Shown here in pieces: positions 39,501 to 54,200 of a DNA stretch of 64,000 nt. The DNA is from Anadara kagoshimensis (taxonomy: Eukaryota; Mollusca; Bivalvia; Arcoida; Arcidae). Each line of letters begins with the position of its first letter. Position 1 is the stretch's first letter. Under the pieces are notes generated by a model. It was not told the origin of the DNA. It made no database searches and was given only the letters and a program-made list of their open reading frames with translations. The stretch covers positions 74,106,128 to 74,170,127 of the forward strand of contig CM037865.1 in NCBI GenBank assembly GCA_021292105.1, given 5' to 3'. The position numbers were made by a program, and so were the translations under genes.

Positions 39501-42500
39501 GTATGGTAATATATTTCCTTGTTTGGTCGTATATTTCCTTGTTCCATAAAAAATAGTATCGATCTTTATTGTTGTACATATAAAAATGTCTTTTTAAGTA
39601 TATCCATTGGTAAAGCTGCATAATATCAATCATTCCCTTTTGTGTCTTTAACTTAATTACAGATTAATCACCATTATGTACCTAGCATTAGTTAAAACTG
39701 AGCTGATATTGTAATATTAACAAGGCATCAGGGGGGTGGGTGAATAAATTAGAAGGGCATTATAAATGAGTTTTACTGTATACCTACAAAATATTATTTT
39801 GTACTCTGGGGTTTACTTGAAAAAATAATAAGAGTATTTGTGTTAAAACTGGATTGTTGTGATGTATTTGCAAGATGTCAGGTGGGGCGATAAGTGGAGG
39901 CATTAGAAATGAGTCTACTGTATATCTACTTGTGGTCAGTATCCTTGCAAATTATTACAACAGTACTGATAATTGGCTTAAAATTGAACTGTTATGATAT
40001 TAGCAAGATCTGGGTTGGTTCACACTTGGTTGATGGGTGGGTTGCATTATAAATGAGTCCTACTGTATATCTACATATATATACTTTGGTGTACCCTCTG
40101 TATCCTTGAGCCTAATTATAAGAGCAAGCCTCCTCATTTATTACCATTAACTTTATTGTTCAGTTAAAACATCATCACTATCGGAGGACATTGTTAGAGT
40201 TATTAGTTAAAACATCATCACTATCGGAGGACATTGTTAGAGTTATTAGTTAAAACATCATCACTATCGGTGGACATTGTTAGAGTAATTAGTTTTATTG
40301 ATTGATTTTAACACCAGTAATAAAGAATATCAGATGATGTTAACAATATAAGCAGATTAGTGTCTGGTCTGTAAATCCCATGGTATAGGCAAACAACATT
40401 GACCTGTCTGCTTGACCTTTAATTTAACTAGTTATTATAGACTGAGTACATTTACATGTAGGGAACAGTCAAGTATTAACTACTATACATATCATTAAAT
40501 CTGTACATTGTATATGTATTTACTATGAATTCTAACACTACCATGTACAGGGTAAACCCTCCTATATAAATATTCCTAATAAAAGGTCGACTAGACATGT
40601 CAGAGTTGTTTGCCTGTAGATATTGGTCCTTGTTTGGCTATATATAGTGATTATATGTTAGATGTTGGTCTTCCTACTCATCCCTGTCTGAGTTTTATTA
40701 TGATTACAACATATCCTATCTGTAAAATTACCACAATCAAACAGATCACATCTTACTGAGTTTACTGTAGTTAATGTAATTAACTTTCAACAACAGAGAG
40801 ATTGTTTGGATGATTTCATTTCATTTTGTCTCACAAGTCTGGATTAATCTGTCAAGATGTACTAGCTTTTAATTTAATTTCGCTGCAACTGATGTCATTT
40901 GTTTTACACCTTAATCTTGTTTTGTTTTATGCCATATTATCTGGTTTGTTTCTACTGTTTTGGAACTGTTACCTTGGATTTACTTTTTGAAAAAAGTGCT
41001 TTTGTGATATTTACGTTTCAATTCGGATACACATTGTTACTTATACTTGCCAGGTTTCATGTGTGTTCAGTACTTACACAGTTTGTTGAAGCACAATTTT
41101 ATTACGATAACTTTTGATTAACTTTCAGACTACAAGCTTGCTATTCTGGAATACATACAGTCACTGTGGTATTTTGATAAATTGAAATGCATCATTTTAA
41201 AGATGTTTGGAATTATTCAAATTAAAGGTTGACCATTTTGACAGTGATGAGTTTTGAGATATCCATGATATTTAGTGATAACACCATTTTAGTAATGTTG
41301 TTTTGTGTTTTCTGCATTTTTTGCTCATATGTTATGTTCCTGTAGTCATTCTTTCGTACTTGTTGGATTTCAGTCTTATATAAAACTTGAACAAACTGAC
41401 AATCAACCTGTGACATTTCATTTATGATGGCATTTAGAGTTTGGAAAAAGCCTGATCATCAGTATTTAAAGTTACCAGTTCAACCTTGTTATACATACAT
41501 TCAGAAAAATTGGATATTGTCGGTAAACATGTGTTTTGATATAGAAAATATTTAGATTATCTCCCTTAGAATATCTTGTACTATCCATAAATTAATGTTA
41601 GTCTATTAGCATTTTTGTGTCATTGGTTATACTATAAGGTGTAGTAAAATACAAATATATGACATAGTGATACTGTCACTTGAATCTCAAGTTGAGGGTT
41701 GTAGGTTTAAACTTCAGAACTATGCAATCTCGTGAAGTGATTTTTAGCTTTTGTCAAACACTTTAACTATCAACAGCTAACTCATCAGGATTTTTTATTT
41801 CAGGCTCCCCACAGACTCACTGAATGTTAAAAATGTAATGTATCACATATGGTGTGATTTATAATCCTGAGAATTTTTAGTATAATGTTTGAATGTTTAG
41901 TAATTATTGATAATCTGTATTTTAGGCTGTTCGTAAAATCAACAAGGACCACAGACACCTGAACCCAGACCACAACCACAACTTCCTAAAGAACCAGAAG
42001 TGGTCAGTGTAACATTTAACAAGGTCAAAGGAAGCATGGGACTTAGTATTGTTGCTGCTAAGGTAAGAATTCAGAGAAGTTATATACAACTATATGTAAA
42101 TTCTGTATGAACATAGTACCGTATACTAAAGTCATGTTTAGTTCTATCAGCTTAAAATATATTTTCAAAAGTACTAGTTTCCATGATATACAACTCAAAC
42201 TTTTTCTTATGGAAATCATTGATTGTTGTATACTGTCTTTTTGTACACAAGTGAATGAATATTGTTTATAAGGGAGGTAAAACTATTGTTCTTCACATCT
42301 GTTGATAAAGGGACATAACTCTTACTATACTTGACATCAATGAAGGTAAGTGGAGTTGTTTGTTACTATGTTAAATAGCATAAGATACACTTAGAATAGG
42401 AACATGTGAGGCTACTGTTTGTATAAAGGTAAGTGAAAGGTGCTTATAGGAGGGTCTTCATAATCAGGTAAGTGTTTAAACATTGATACAGACAGTTGCA

Positions 42501-45203
42501 GGAGACATACACACACAGTTATCATTGCCATTATCACCATCACCAACACCACCATCATCATCATCATCATTGTCATCATCTTTGCATTAAAATCTAGTAT
42601 ACTTTGAGAGATGTTATGAATCTTGTCAAATGCTGCAATAAAATTGTTTTTGTAACTTGATTTATATGTATTTATGCTTTTCTTACATGAACTCACTAAA
42701 GTTATATTCCAACCAAGGGCTTTAATTTTCTTTGAAAGTGAAAGTTGATTGAAAGCAATGTTCTCAGCGAAGAAAAATGATATGTAACCAATTTTGTTGT
42801 TTCACAAACTCAACATAAAAGACCAGATTTCAGGGTGGTTGTAAAAAAGTGGCATTTTAATGAATTTTGCTAAATGGGAAATGTGCACTCCTCTGATACT
42901 TGTATTCAGTATATATTACAACAATAGAAATTTCAGAATATGACCATTTAGTGAATTTTGTGCATATTTCACTGTTGATAGTGTCTCACATTATACTGAG
43001 AGGTCATCAATACATACTTATAATCAGACATCTCTATTTTACTGAACCTTTAATTTTGAAATGCTCATTATTTTCAAAATGTTTAATTTTCAAATTTCTT
43101 CTAAATTCCCAGACACATGAAAATAAAATTACTAAAATCAAAAAGATTATGGTATTTGCCATTTAATGAGGTTTATGTGTCTGAAATAGTTCATACTTCT
43201 CAGTAATCTTATATAGGATAGAATTAAATTGGGAAAGAAAAAAGGATGATTAGAATAAAGAAATGGTGTTTGATATGCACAGTCGAGACAGTTTCAATTA
43301 TATGGTCTTGGGTGGAAATCAGAATACCTGGAGAAATCAACTAGCTGTCATCAGGAAACTTGCATACTTTCATACTCTAGGATCTCTGTCCAATTTGGAT
43401 CTCTAACTACCGGTAGGCATTGACAGATGCTGTGATCCATAAGGAGAAAGATAAGAAGGGAATGAAAAACTGAAGTAAAAAAATGATGTAAATGACAATC
43501 TTTCACCCTTCATACATACAGACGTCACTTGAATTTTTGTGGTTAAAAACCAATACTGTATTAAAGCATTTTAAGTCTACTCAGACTATATCAATAGTTT
43601 TCTGTTTACTACACTATTTATTCAACCAGTTCAAAGTCTCGATAGAGTTAAGATATTTTTCCTGTATTTTTCTAGACATTAAAGGGACTTTTAGAATTTA
43701 TATTGCAATCTAATATTTTGATTTGGAAACATTTACCTCCATTATTCGTTATTTCAAATAAAGTCATTTGAAGTAATTACTCCTTTTGATATTTCAAATG
43801 TTTGCCTTGTCTCAATTTATACAAAAAATCTACACTACCTTTGATTAAAAATAAATACTTCGCACAGTAACAGAAAGTAAACATGAGACCAGGAGTATTA
43901 AAGTTTGCCATTTTTAGCCGTTTACATATCTTAACAGTTCCTGATTTATCATTTTATTTGGACTTTACAATTATAAGGTCATGGAATCAAGTATATTTAT
44001 ATACACACAACTTTATACCACTATTGATTACATTATTGATAGCCTCAGCTCCAATCAGATTGTCACAGTTTACATACATGTGCCTTAGTTTAACTGACTG
44101 TTTGACTTTCTCTTAAAACTTTATATAAATCATGCAAAATTTAAAAAGAGAAAATTGTTCATACCTGTTATAAAGAAACATGTTTCAATAGTTTAAAGAA
44201 TTTTGTTATCAAATTTTACGAGTCTGTCATGTGCGATAATTTCTATACACACATAAGTAGTAGCGTTTGTTTAAATCACATGATGAATTTGATTGGCTGA
44301 GAAATAAATGATATCTGGACTGTATGATATCACACACTACTGTATCAGCCAGTTTAAATGGTTTTCGTGTTCAGCCTACCTGAGCTGACCTCTCATAGTT
44401 AAACAGAGGGTATTTTAAAATTCTTATTTGCATATGAATGTCCTAGTTGTCATAAGAAAAAAATTGTCATAAAGGTTGTTCAAACTATATTATAGATGTT
44501 TTTACCCATTTTTTCAAGGTGTGTTTGTCAAGGAGTTTAAATACCTCTATATTATGTATATATAGTGAGGTAGTTCTAGTTGATCAGATGGAGTTGTCAT
44601 GCATAGTGATTTTTTTTCCTGGAGGGGTTTCTTCATCTTGATTTATATGTAAATGGACAACAAAATTAAACAGGGTCCTCCTTCCAATTTTTAAACTGTA
44701 ATTATATAAAAGGAAATTGTTAATAACTATATGTTGTTGATACACATCATCGGATTTTATTAACTAACACTAGTGTGTCCTGTCCATGCTGGATATTAAG
44801 TAAAAATTAGTGTTTTAAAAAAATTCACATTTTGAGATTTCTCTAATTTTTTCGGTGCAGTTTTGATAGAAAGTTCACTTAGTGCTTTAGAGAAGAGAAA
44901 ATAATTTTGGTTTATTCAGGATAATTTTACTACATTGGAATTAAGTAAAAGGAATAATTGTGTGCTGGTTTTATACTGTTTGGATCACTTGGTTTTGGTT
45001 ATAAATTGGATTTTTGGATACCAGTTTCCAGTTGCAGTGAGAGCAGTTATATTAGTATTTAAATTTAAATTTTAAAATTTGTTTCAGGTTTAATTAAGGC
45101 CAATTTAATTTAAATATAAAGTAATGCCTTCTTGCATAAAACATGTCTAGATGTTATCTAAAATTTGGCAATTGAATCGTGTGTGTGTGGTGTGTGTGTG
45201 TGT

Positions 45204-45243
<40 letters not shown>

Positions 45244-48200
45244 AAATAAACATTTTCAAAATTAAAAGAAAAAACAAAACTTTGTAGATAATATTTACAC
45301 ATAGATAATACATGATATGACTGTTTATGTATATATATACCTATTGGAATGTTGTAAAAGTTATCAATTTCATATTTTTACGTCATTTATTAATTTGATA
45401 CCCAGTATTTCAACAACTCCATCATAATTTATCTTTATAAATGCCAGCAATATGAAATAGCACATGATTCATACACATTCTGGACCTTTAAACTTTTTAT
45501 TAGAAAATATTTTAACCATTCATTATTTGCTTTATATTAGAAATTAATCTTTGAAAAAATTCCTTGGTTTCTAAATACAATTTAAAACATCAGAATAAGA
45601 ATTACATAACATCAGAGGGGTAAAACTTGTCTGTATATAGACTAAATGAACTTAGAAATAAACTAAGATTTCTCTTGACAGGTGGTCTTGGTTTAGGGTC
45701 ACATTCATTTATAGGGGTCACCTATATTGAAATATGGCACCTGCAGAGAGGCATGAAAATACTACCGGTAGTCTGAATAGACAGGTAGTCTTGTAATATA
45801 GATATCACCTTTTAATAAGGGTTTTCATTTAAATCTATTTAATGATTTTAAACATGTATTGGTAATGAATTTTAATGATAACTTAAGTTAAATGATTTAT
45901 ATTTTAATTTTAATTGAGAATCAATTACACTTATTCTTTGGTATTAGAAGTCTATGTCATAATTCCTAAAAAGCAATTTTAAATTTTTAATGATAAACAT
46001 AATTAAACAGTTTATGTCTTAAATTTAATTGATATTGAATATATATTTAAATGAAGTCGCCATACTCTGATATCAGTGGTTGATGTCATAATTTCCTAAA
46101 AAAATCAGGAATTTTAAAAATTCAGTAAATGTTTAAAGTTGTTAAGATTAGGATGATTATGTAAACACTTGTTATGTACCACAGTTCAGTAGTATCCCCT
46201 TCAGGTAAACTATTTATTATGTCTTTTTAAAATTTTAAATCAAATAAAATTTTTATTATCGTTTGACACAGGCCAATTGGTTTGATATTAATCATGTATA
46301 CGGAAATTACATGTACCTATTTATAACAAATTAATTGAAAGCAGGCTTTGTTATGTTTAGTTACATTGGAGTGTAACTTTGGTAAAGATTTGATTTAAGA
46401 ATGTAATAAATGTAATGATATTCAATACTCTGGGGATATTTTTAGATTCTATTTTGAATACCTTTTGTCACTGTATTGACCTGAAATCATTCCTTACTTC
46501 CCACATTTGGTTATGAAATAAATTAATCAAACACAAACATATCGGTCAACGTTAAAACTTTGAAAACTGGCACTTTTAGTTAACCACATGAGCTCTCACA
46601 AGGGAAGTGAGCTCAGGTGCTTCAAAAGGGTAAGCATCTCCTGTTTAGCTAGCTACATCACCAGGGAAGTGAGACTAGGTGCTTTGGAAGGTTAAACACA
46701 TAATTGATTAAATCATCTTTGGAGGCTCCATAGTTTTGTTGTGTATACAGTTAAGGCTTATATAGAAATAACACTTTACAAGTTTGATTTGCACTTGAAC
46801 ATAGTGGAAGAAAATGACTTTGTTTACTTTCAGAATGGTATCAATTTCCCCAAAACAAGGTTGTCACTTTTCTTTTAAATTTGATTTATCTTGTGGTTAT
46901 TGATTTGAAATATTACATCATGTTTGATTGAGAAAATACTTCTTATAACTACATATTTTGTAGATGATAAGGCATTTTGTTGCAGATATCAAAAAAATAT
47001 TGTCACTTATATTGATAGGGGATACCATATTTTACTGTTTTGATATGGGTCGTAAATTTCATAATTAGGAGATGGCTATTAATTTCTCTTTATGTGACCT
47101 TCAAAGGTAAGATGTCTAAAGCATCATAGTAATTTTTACTGGCTGTTTTCTATTGCTGTTCTGAGGTTCTGGTCTTGGACTATAACATTAATCAAGTTAT
47201 GTGTGGAAGTTAATCGCTTTTCTCTGAATATTAAGGCCAGTATGTTTCTTAACCAGATTAACCTGAATGTGAGGTAAAAGTCTTTGACTAAGGCCACTTG
47301 ACTTTGCTTTCCTGTGTTAAAGGTGCTATATACATATACCTGAATGTTGAGTACCTTGTACAGTTCTTATGTAGACTGGAAGAGTATTATAGGAATTTGT
47401 AAATATTTTTGCCGGAAAGGTCTATATATAATTCCAAGTGAAGCATTAGAGTATTAAAAGTAAATATGTTTAGTGGACATTGAGGGCCGGGGTTTATAAG
47501 ATTTAACTGTTTACAGAGAGCTTTGTGGTACAGTTTTACATTGTTGAGTATTTGCATGTTACCTGCTTATTAAGTTTGTGTTCTGGTAATTTCAAATATT
47601 ATGAAGTTTATACTGTAAACTTCCTGTCGGATTATGATAGTTTGTATAGGATCTAGGTCAGGGAAATACTAGTCCTTTTAACATTATAATTGACATGTTT
47701 TTGTTCAAATTATTACACACAGATATTTTATTTACATGTTTTGTTACCTGTTCTTCATCTGTGGGAAAATCTGCTAAAAAGAAAGGTGTCACAAATAATG
47801 TGATTTTTACTTTAGATAATTTATATTACCCATAGTTCATTGTACTCTTGTTACATTATGTAGGCCAGTGGTATAATTGCTCTACTGATATAATTGTGAA
47901 AATGAAAGATATTAAATTCAGAAGGGTGAATGCATGGAATCCTTTTACACATGAAGGTGGCAGGAATGCTTCGTTGGTCAGTGTTGTGCCAGGGGATTTA
48001 ATAAGAGAATATCTGCTATAATTGGAAGACTGTCTTATACTAGTCGGTGCTGAAAATTGTGCTTTAAAGTGGCATAGAAAAGACTTGGATTGCATTTCAG
48101 TTTTGGCTTGTTATTAAGTGTTGGTATACAAACATACAAATATTTGGCCATTTGATTTCAATCACCAATTCAGAACCTAAATAAGCATTTGTCAATCCAT

Positions 48201-51200
48201 TTTGCGGTACTTGTGCTAATTATGTTCTTTGGTCCAAAACTCAATTTTGGAATATCCTAGTTAAAACTAAAAATTGTAGAGATTTAGTATTTATCCATAG
48301 CAATACATAAATATTAAGATCAGACTTATCCAAAAGGATTACAATATTTAGTGTTAGTCAGAAATGTCTTTTATGATTTGATCCCATGGACCATTGTGGT
48401 GTTTGTCTCCCTTTGAAAATTTATATAAGAAGGAAGTGTTATTATCTGGTCATTCTTAAGAGTTTCTTTTGTCCCTAATCTGTTAATTCTGATAAATACT
48501 TAAAATTTACCAAAACAACTCCAGAAAATGTAGAATTGTGATTAACCTTTCTATTAGGAATAATAAAAACTAACGTAACTTAGCTTGCCAGTTTTCAAAG
48601 TTTTTACTTTGCTTTGGGATTGTGATTTGGGCATGGATTAGTATGTTTGTTTTTGAATAAACATCATTGTTATCAAACATTTTCAGCAGATATATTTCTA
48701 CCTTCTTTATCATACCCACCCACTTTATACTTCTACCTTCTTCATCATACCCATCCACCCTTTTGGAAAGAAAGTCACTATCTTTGACAGGTTTAATTTG
48801 GTTTTTGTCATAACCCTGTAGCATTGAACAAATATAATTATTATTCCCAAAGTGTTGCAGTGTATGTGTGGATGTGGTTAAAATCTGGATCATAAAGGTC
48901 ATTATAATCCCATTTCATTTTCCATCAAGATTATTCCCAAACTATGATAATTTTAGTACACAAAGAAGCGTCAATTAAACCTTGAGAAATGGCATTCTAA
49001 AACATGTTTTATCAATAAGATGGAATTTAGTTATCACCTTGAAGGTTTGCATTAGGTTATGATGTCCTTCATGCAGTGTGACTGTGTCCTCTAACCTAGT
49101 TACAGAGATAGAACTGCAATACGAGATCCACCCAGACACACTACTATATATAACTAGAGCAATCTGACATTGAGATAATATTCTGTATCATGTTAGAGGG
49201 TATATCCTTATCAAATTATCTGTAGAAACTTGACTCTTTGTCTGTTGTAATGAAGACACTATATGATCTATATTGGTATAATAGTCATAAATAATACATT
49301 TATGTTCAAATCTGGGGACAATTGATGCTGTCAATCTTCAAGCTAAAACAAGTTTTCACTTTTTGACTACTTTTGGTATCGGACAAACAGACAATGCAGC
49401 CATAATTTTAACATCAATTTATCAGAAAATATATTAATCTTTTCAACTTAAATAATCAAGAATTTTGCCAAAATGTTTACTAGAACAAGGGGGTTTGCCT
49501 TCAGTCTGAAAAAAATTGTTAAAATTTACATTTAGCAAAATATAAACACACTTCTTTCTAAACTGTTAACCCAATTTCTGAGAAAAAGCCTAGGTGGTTA
49601 GTTAGTTTGTATGTTAATGCTTTTTGTATTTGTCAGCTTAGAGAAATTGATAAAAATACTGTAAAAATTGTCATAATTGTGGCTACCTGTGAAACATGTA
49701 GGTATGTAAACAATTGATACAGCTGCTAGTCAAACACCTGTCACAGGTAGGAAAAAAAATCAATTACCAGATCGTATGTCAGTTTGCTGTTTGGCCTTTA
49801 CAAATGTAATAGTATGAATATGAAACATTCAGTAGGAAATACTGTAGACAAACACTAGAGTATATATATATCTGTAATGTACCTATTAACACATCTAGGC
49901 ATAGGCAAAGTGGCAAAGTTTTTGGTTAGACCTGCTTGGGTTTGAACCCATGGCTCTCTCATAGATCAATTACTTAACAATCTGTGACCATCATAAACTT
50001 CATTAACAATTGAGTTTTGTAATTCTTACAACAGTATTGAATGGCATCAGTGATGTTCACCACCATACATTACCATGTAATACCCCCTAAACTATTGCTG
50101 AACAATAATTGTCATTGGATATGGAATCGCTAAATGTGAGATTTCCCATAAAAATAATATTCTGAGAATTTGTGATGCCTTTTGGAACAAATGTTAAGAG
50201 GCTGTGGTGGCAAACTTCATTAGTTTATATATTTTGATCTGGTGTTTTAAATCTTCTTGAATGAGTGTATAAATATTCTTGACCAGGACTTAAACTTAAT
50301 TCAATCAATAAAACAACCATGCTATATTATTAAATATTATATCTGTAACATTTGGCCTGTTTTAGACCTCTTATAAATAAACCTTTTGATAAATGTAGTT
50401 CCCTTTAACCAGTCTATTATAATCATTATTATACTGACAGGAATGTCTCTAAATACTCAAATAAAACATAGAAAAATTTTAAGGTTAATCTGTTTGTAAA
50501 GATGTCCACAATACATTATTCTGTCTGAAATAATCACATTTAAATAAAGGTATCTCAAGGAATTATAGATGTATTATAAATAAAACCCAGGTGGAACAAC
50601 ATCTAACGATTAAACAACAAAATAACTACAATCTTTGAATTCTTTAGATAGTACTGTTATGTAAAGAGTTAAAAAAGAATATACTAAGGTTTTGTTGTGG
50701 TTTGACCTCTCAACTTCTCAAGTTTATTGTTAAATTTGTTGTTGATGTACTCAAAGTCTTTTTGATATAATGGGGAAGTTTATGATAAGGTATTTTAGTT
50801 ATGCTTGTTAGAGGGTCAGAAAGTCTGGTCATGTGACCAATGTAGATTTTCGCTTATCATTTCCTGGTACAAGAACTTTATAAATGATTAAAAATTGCAT
50901 TAAATGATGTTTTGAAACAATTAGTCATTTGATAAAAATGATGGATCAGTGTCGGATTGTGGAGAACACTCCATATTCAAGAATTTAACCATTTTGGGAG
51001 TGAAGAAGAGCCCTATGTTATTGTGATGCTAGTATTGTGGTCTAAAATCACCAGAGTTTTTCTCATCACTTAAGTATGATTTTCACTTGTTTCTAGAAGG
51101 GTTGGTAGTTGTCTCTGGTCAACCTGGTTCCTGAACTTCCTGCTTCAGTATAAGTGAAATAATCTTGATGGGGGAGTAAAACCCATTGCAACCCACCTTT

Positions 51201-54200
51201 ATTGAGCTAATATAAATATCTCAAGTTTTGTAACACCATAAAGGTAAAAATTGCTTGTATTACTTTGTAGTGTTTTTGTCAAACAGCAATTAATAATTAC
51301 AACTGTATACATGAACACCCACTTATATCATTTATAAAACTGTTTATATTTCAAAATGAAGGGTTAAAATCATTAAACATAGCATAGAATTTCCTAATAA
51401 GTTGTTCCACACTGAATTCTTTACATTTTGAGCAATCTGAATATTTACACAAGTTGTATAATAAATTACATAAAATCAGATATGAACTGTTTATAAAACT
51501 TCAAACAGGAGAATAAAGGGGGTTTTTGGTAGTAATTTGTCGCAAATCTACAGAAATGCATTTAAATCAGTGTTTATGTGTTTATATGTCTATGTCTTTT
51601 TATTGTGAATTTGTCCTTTTCAGTAGAATTGACTTAGGTGCTTGAAGCAAATACAGAACAAAATAATCAACAACTGTACATAAGATAATACTGGATTAAA
51701 GGCACCTCCCGGGATAATACTACTGTTATGTTTTATTCATAATTTTTGATCTTATGACATTAAATTTTAAATTTCAATAATCATCCTACTGGCAACATTC
51801 CAGTGATGGGCGGAATTTGACATGGAAATAATAAAATTTTGATCAAATCATTTGATAAATTTTGTGTGGTCAATAAGATAGTGTATTGGTGTTCACTGTT
51901 GAGTGTCGGACATTAATAGTTAATCATTTTACAATTTGATAAATTGCTGTTGATAACAATGGTATAGTTATCTATGTTAAAATATTATATAGACATAGAT
52001 ATTATACCTATATACCATCAGATGTTATATATAGATACAGTTATAGAGATATACTAATGAAATCTATTGTTTGGGGACCTATTGATTGCTTTTTGTTGAC
52101 AGAACGGTCAGATGCCAGTCTATTCTTTGGACTGGAATTTTAATCTGAAATTTTCTTTAATAATTAAAAGATCTGTACTCTTATATTGAAATAGCCTAAG
52201 TTTATTATTTCAAATTGAATTATCATCTTTGACTGGTTAAGTACTTGCTGAGAGGTTTATATTTTGGGTGGTAATCATCCAGTTTCTGTTATTGATAATG
52301 ACGGTGCTGCAGGTGCTTTGTCAAACTTTAATGTAGTTTTTATATGGGAATGGATTTGTTGTTCTGAATGTATATAGTGGTATATAATAGTATAACTTAT
52401 GAAATATCCTCTATTTTGCTTGCTCTTAGCCCTATCAAATTAGCTTCAAGCAATTAACATTTGCAAAAGGGGGTGTCTGCATTATCTTCCAGTCATTTAT
52501 CTCTAATTTTCTAAACTTAAATCAACGCTTTCAATGAAATATTCTTCACTGGTGATGGAAATTTCCTCCTTGGACTAAAGTTTTGTGAAGGTGATTGTTC
52601 CATCTTGGTGCTGTTGAAACCTTAATTGCAGAACATCATGCAACTTGAAGCTTTACTAATGAGAGACTAAATACATGCATAACTTTGCTTTAAAAGGCTT
52701 TAAAATAAAACCACTACACACTTCAAAGAGCTGTTTGGTTTAACTTAGAGTTCATGTGAAAAACAAATAACCTGAGAATAACTGTATGTTCTATATGAGT
52801 GTAGTAAACATATATCTTTTTAATGGGTAGCAAAATGGGGAATACTTGACATTAAGACAAAAGGAAACAAAACACCACCTTGTCTGACGGGTGTTGGAAA
52901 TGTATAGAGGTACACTATGGTCCAGTGACTGCTTTATCTGACTTTTGAATGTGTCACCTCTATAAATATCATTAATTATTCAAACACTTCTACTGCCTCA
53001 CTGGTTACATGAAATTTCTATTATGGGGTTTGCTCTGAATTGTGATGCAAGGTGCTTGAAAGGAGCTTGAATACATATGGAATTTATTGAGTTACTTTCC
53101 TTGTCAAACAGGATATATAAAGAAAGTTTGGATGTCATTGTACTTGATTTGAATGTAGTTAGTGATCAGATCTAATCTATGTGGGATACACACACACCTT
53201 AGAAGAAAGGACCAGGTTCAGCTTCAATAACTAGGTCATATCTTGATTGTTTGTCGGTTTGTAAACAATTTTGATTTGGTACTTTTAAGTTTTATCTTGG
53301 TGTTTGCTTGAGTTATTTCCATTTTAATTGAAAACTTCTGTAAATATATAAATCTAAATATGTTTCAATTTTGAGAAGTTTGTTCATAATTGTAAATTCT
53401 TTATACCTATATTTTGATATGGTGGATTTGAGATGGAAACATTGATAGAATTGTCAGTAAAATAAACAAACATATACAGGACATGGTGGATGTACATGTA
53501 ATTTTGATTCTAAGTTGAATTGGCATGCTTTATAAGCAAAAATCCTAAGTCCTTGGTACCAAAAATTGCCATTGGGTAATAAATTGACACATTTTGGCAT
53601 TATACTTAAGAAAGCACAATATTGACACATTTTTTGGGAAATTGATTATTTATTTAAGTTACATGACACATGTGGAATAAGGAAATGACAATGCATTTAT
53701 GGATAAAAATTATGTTTTGGAATCAAAGATAAAAAAATCAAACTTTGACCAATGGGTGTGACTGAATTGGAAAAATAGAAGCTGTGACCAGTGTAAACTG
53801 TAAAATGAGTTGTCTATTTAAGATAAAGATCTTGACATGTTATTACATAATTATTAATTATGCCATCAATATCTATATTAAAATGACTGGAATGTGTCTG
53901 AAGATGTTATCATAACTGTACATATCCAACAATAAATGATGACATGTATGTCTGCAGATTTCCTTAAAGACCTGGCGACTTGAAACAGGCAATATAACAA
54001 CTCTCTGGAATATAGAATTCCAATTCATCAGATAATAAAATGCAGACTAAATTAATGATCAATGAATGTGACAAACATGTTTTGAATATATCAAAAATAA
54101 TTAAGTCATCAATATACATGAATATTTTATCTCAAAAATGCAATAAAAAACTTTCCTTACAATATACAAAAATATTTTATATATTAAAAAATGCAAAACA

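Larger units (their letters stand above)
30080..41925 (+). other. afadin intron 15 (11.8 kb), minisatellite-rich
   Basis: This intron separates the DIL-side exons from the PDZ exons. It holds tandem arrays with at least six different units: 47 bp (30849), 26 bp (32752), 37 bp (34046), 24 bp (37224), about 140 bp (39710) and 43 bp (40163). It also has a doubled CACTTGTCTGGAAAGGGGA near 30145-30200, a dispersed hairpin element (37750) and a doubled TTATCTCCCTTT segment (39335-39405). No exon is supported in it. From 35400 to 37050 and 40300 to 41920 only AT-rich sequence is seen. Confidence 0.85.

Noticed and set aside
42412..42696. Minus-strand ORF with a run of methionines
   Set aside because: The run is the (CAT)n microsatellite; no other support.
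47856..48902. Minus-strand ORFs of 79 and 110 residues in intron 16
   Set aside because: No recognisable motif, no splice context, and lengths expected by chance in a 14-kb AT-rich intron.
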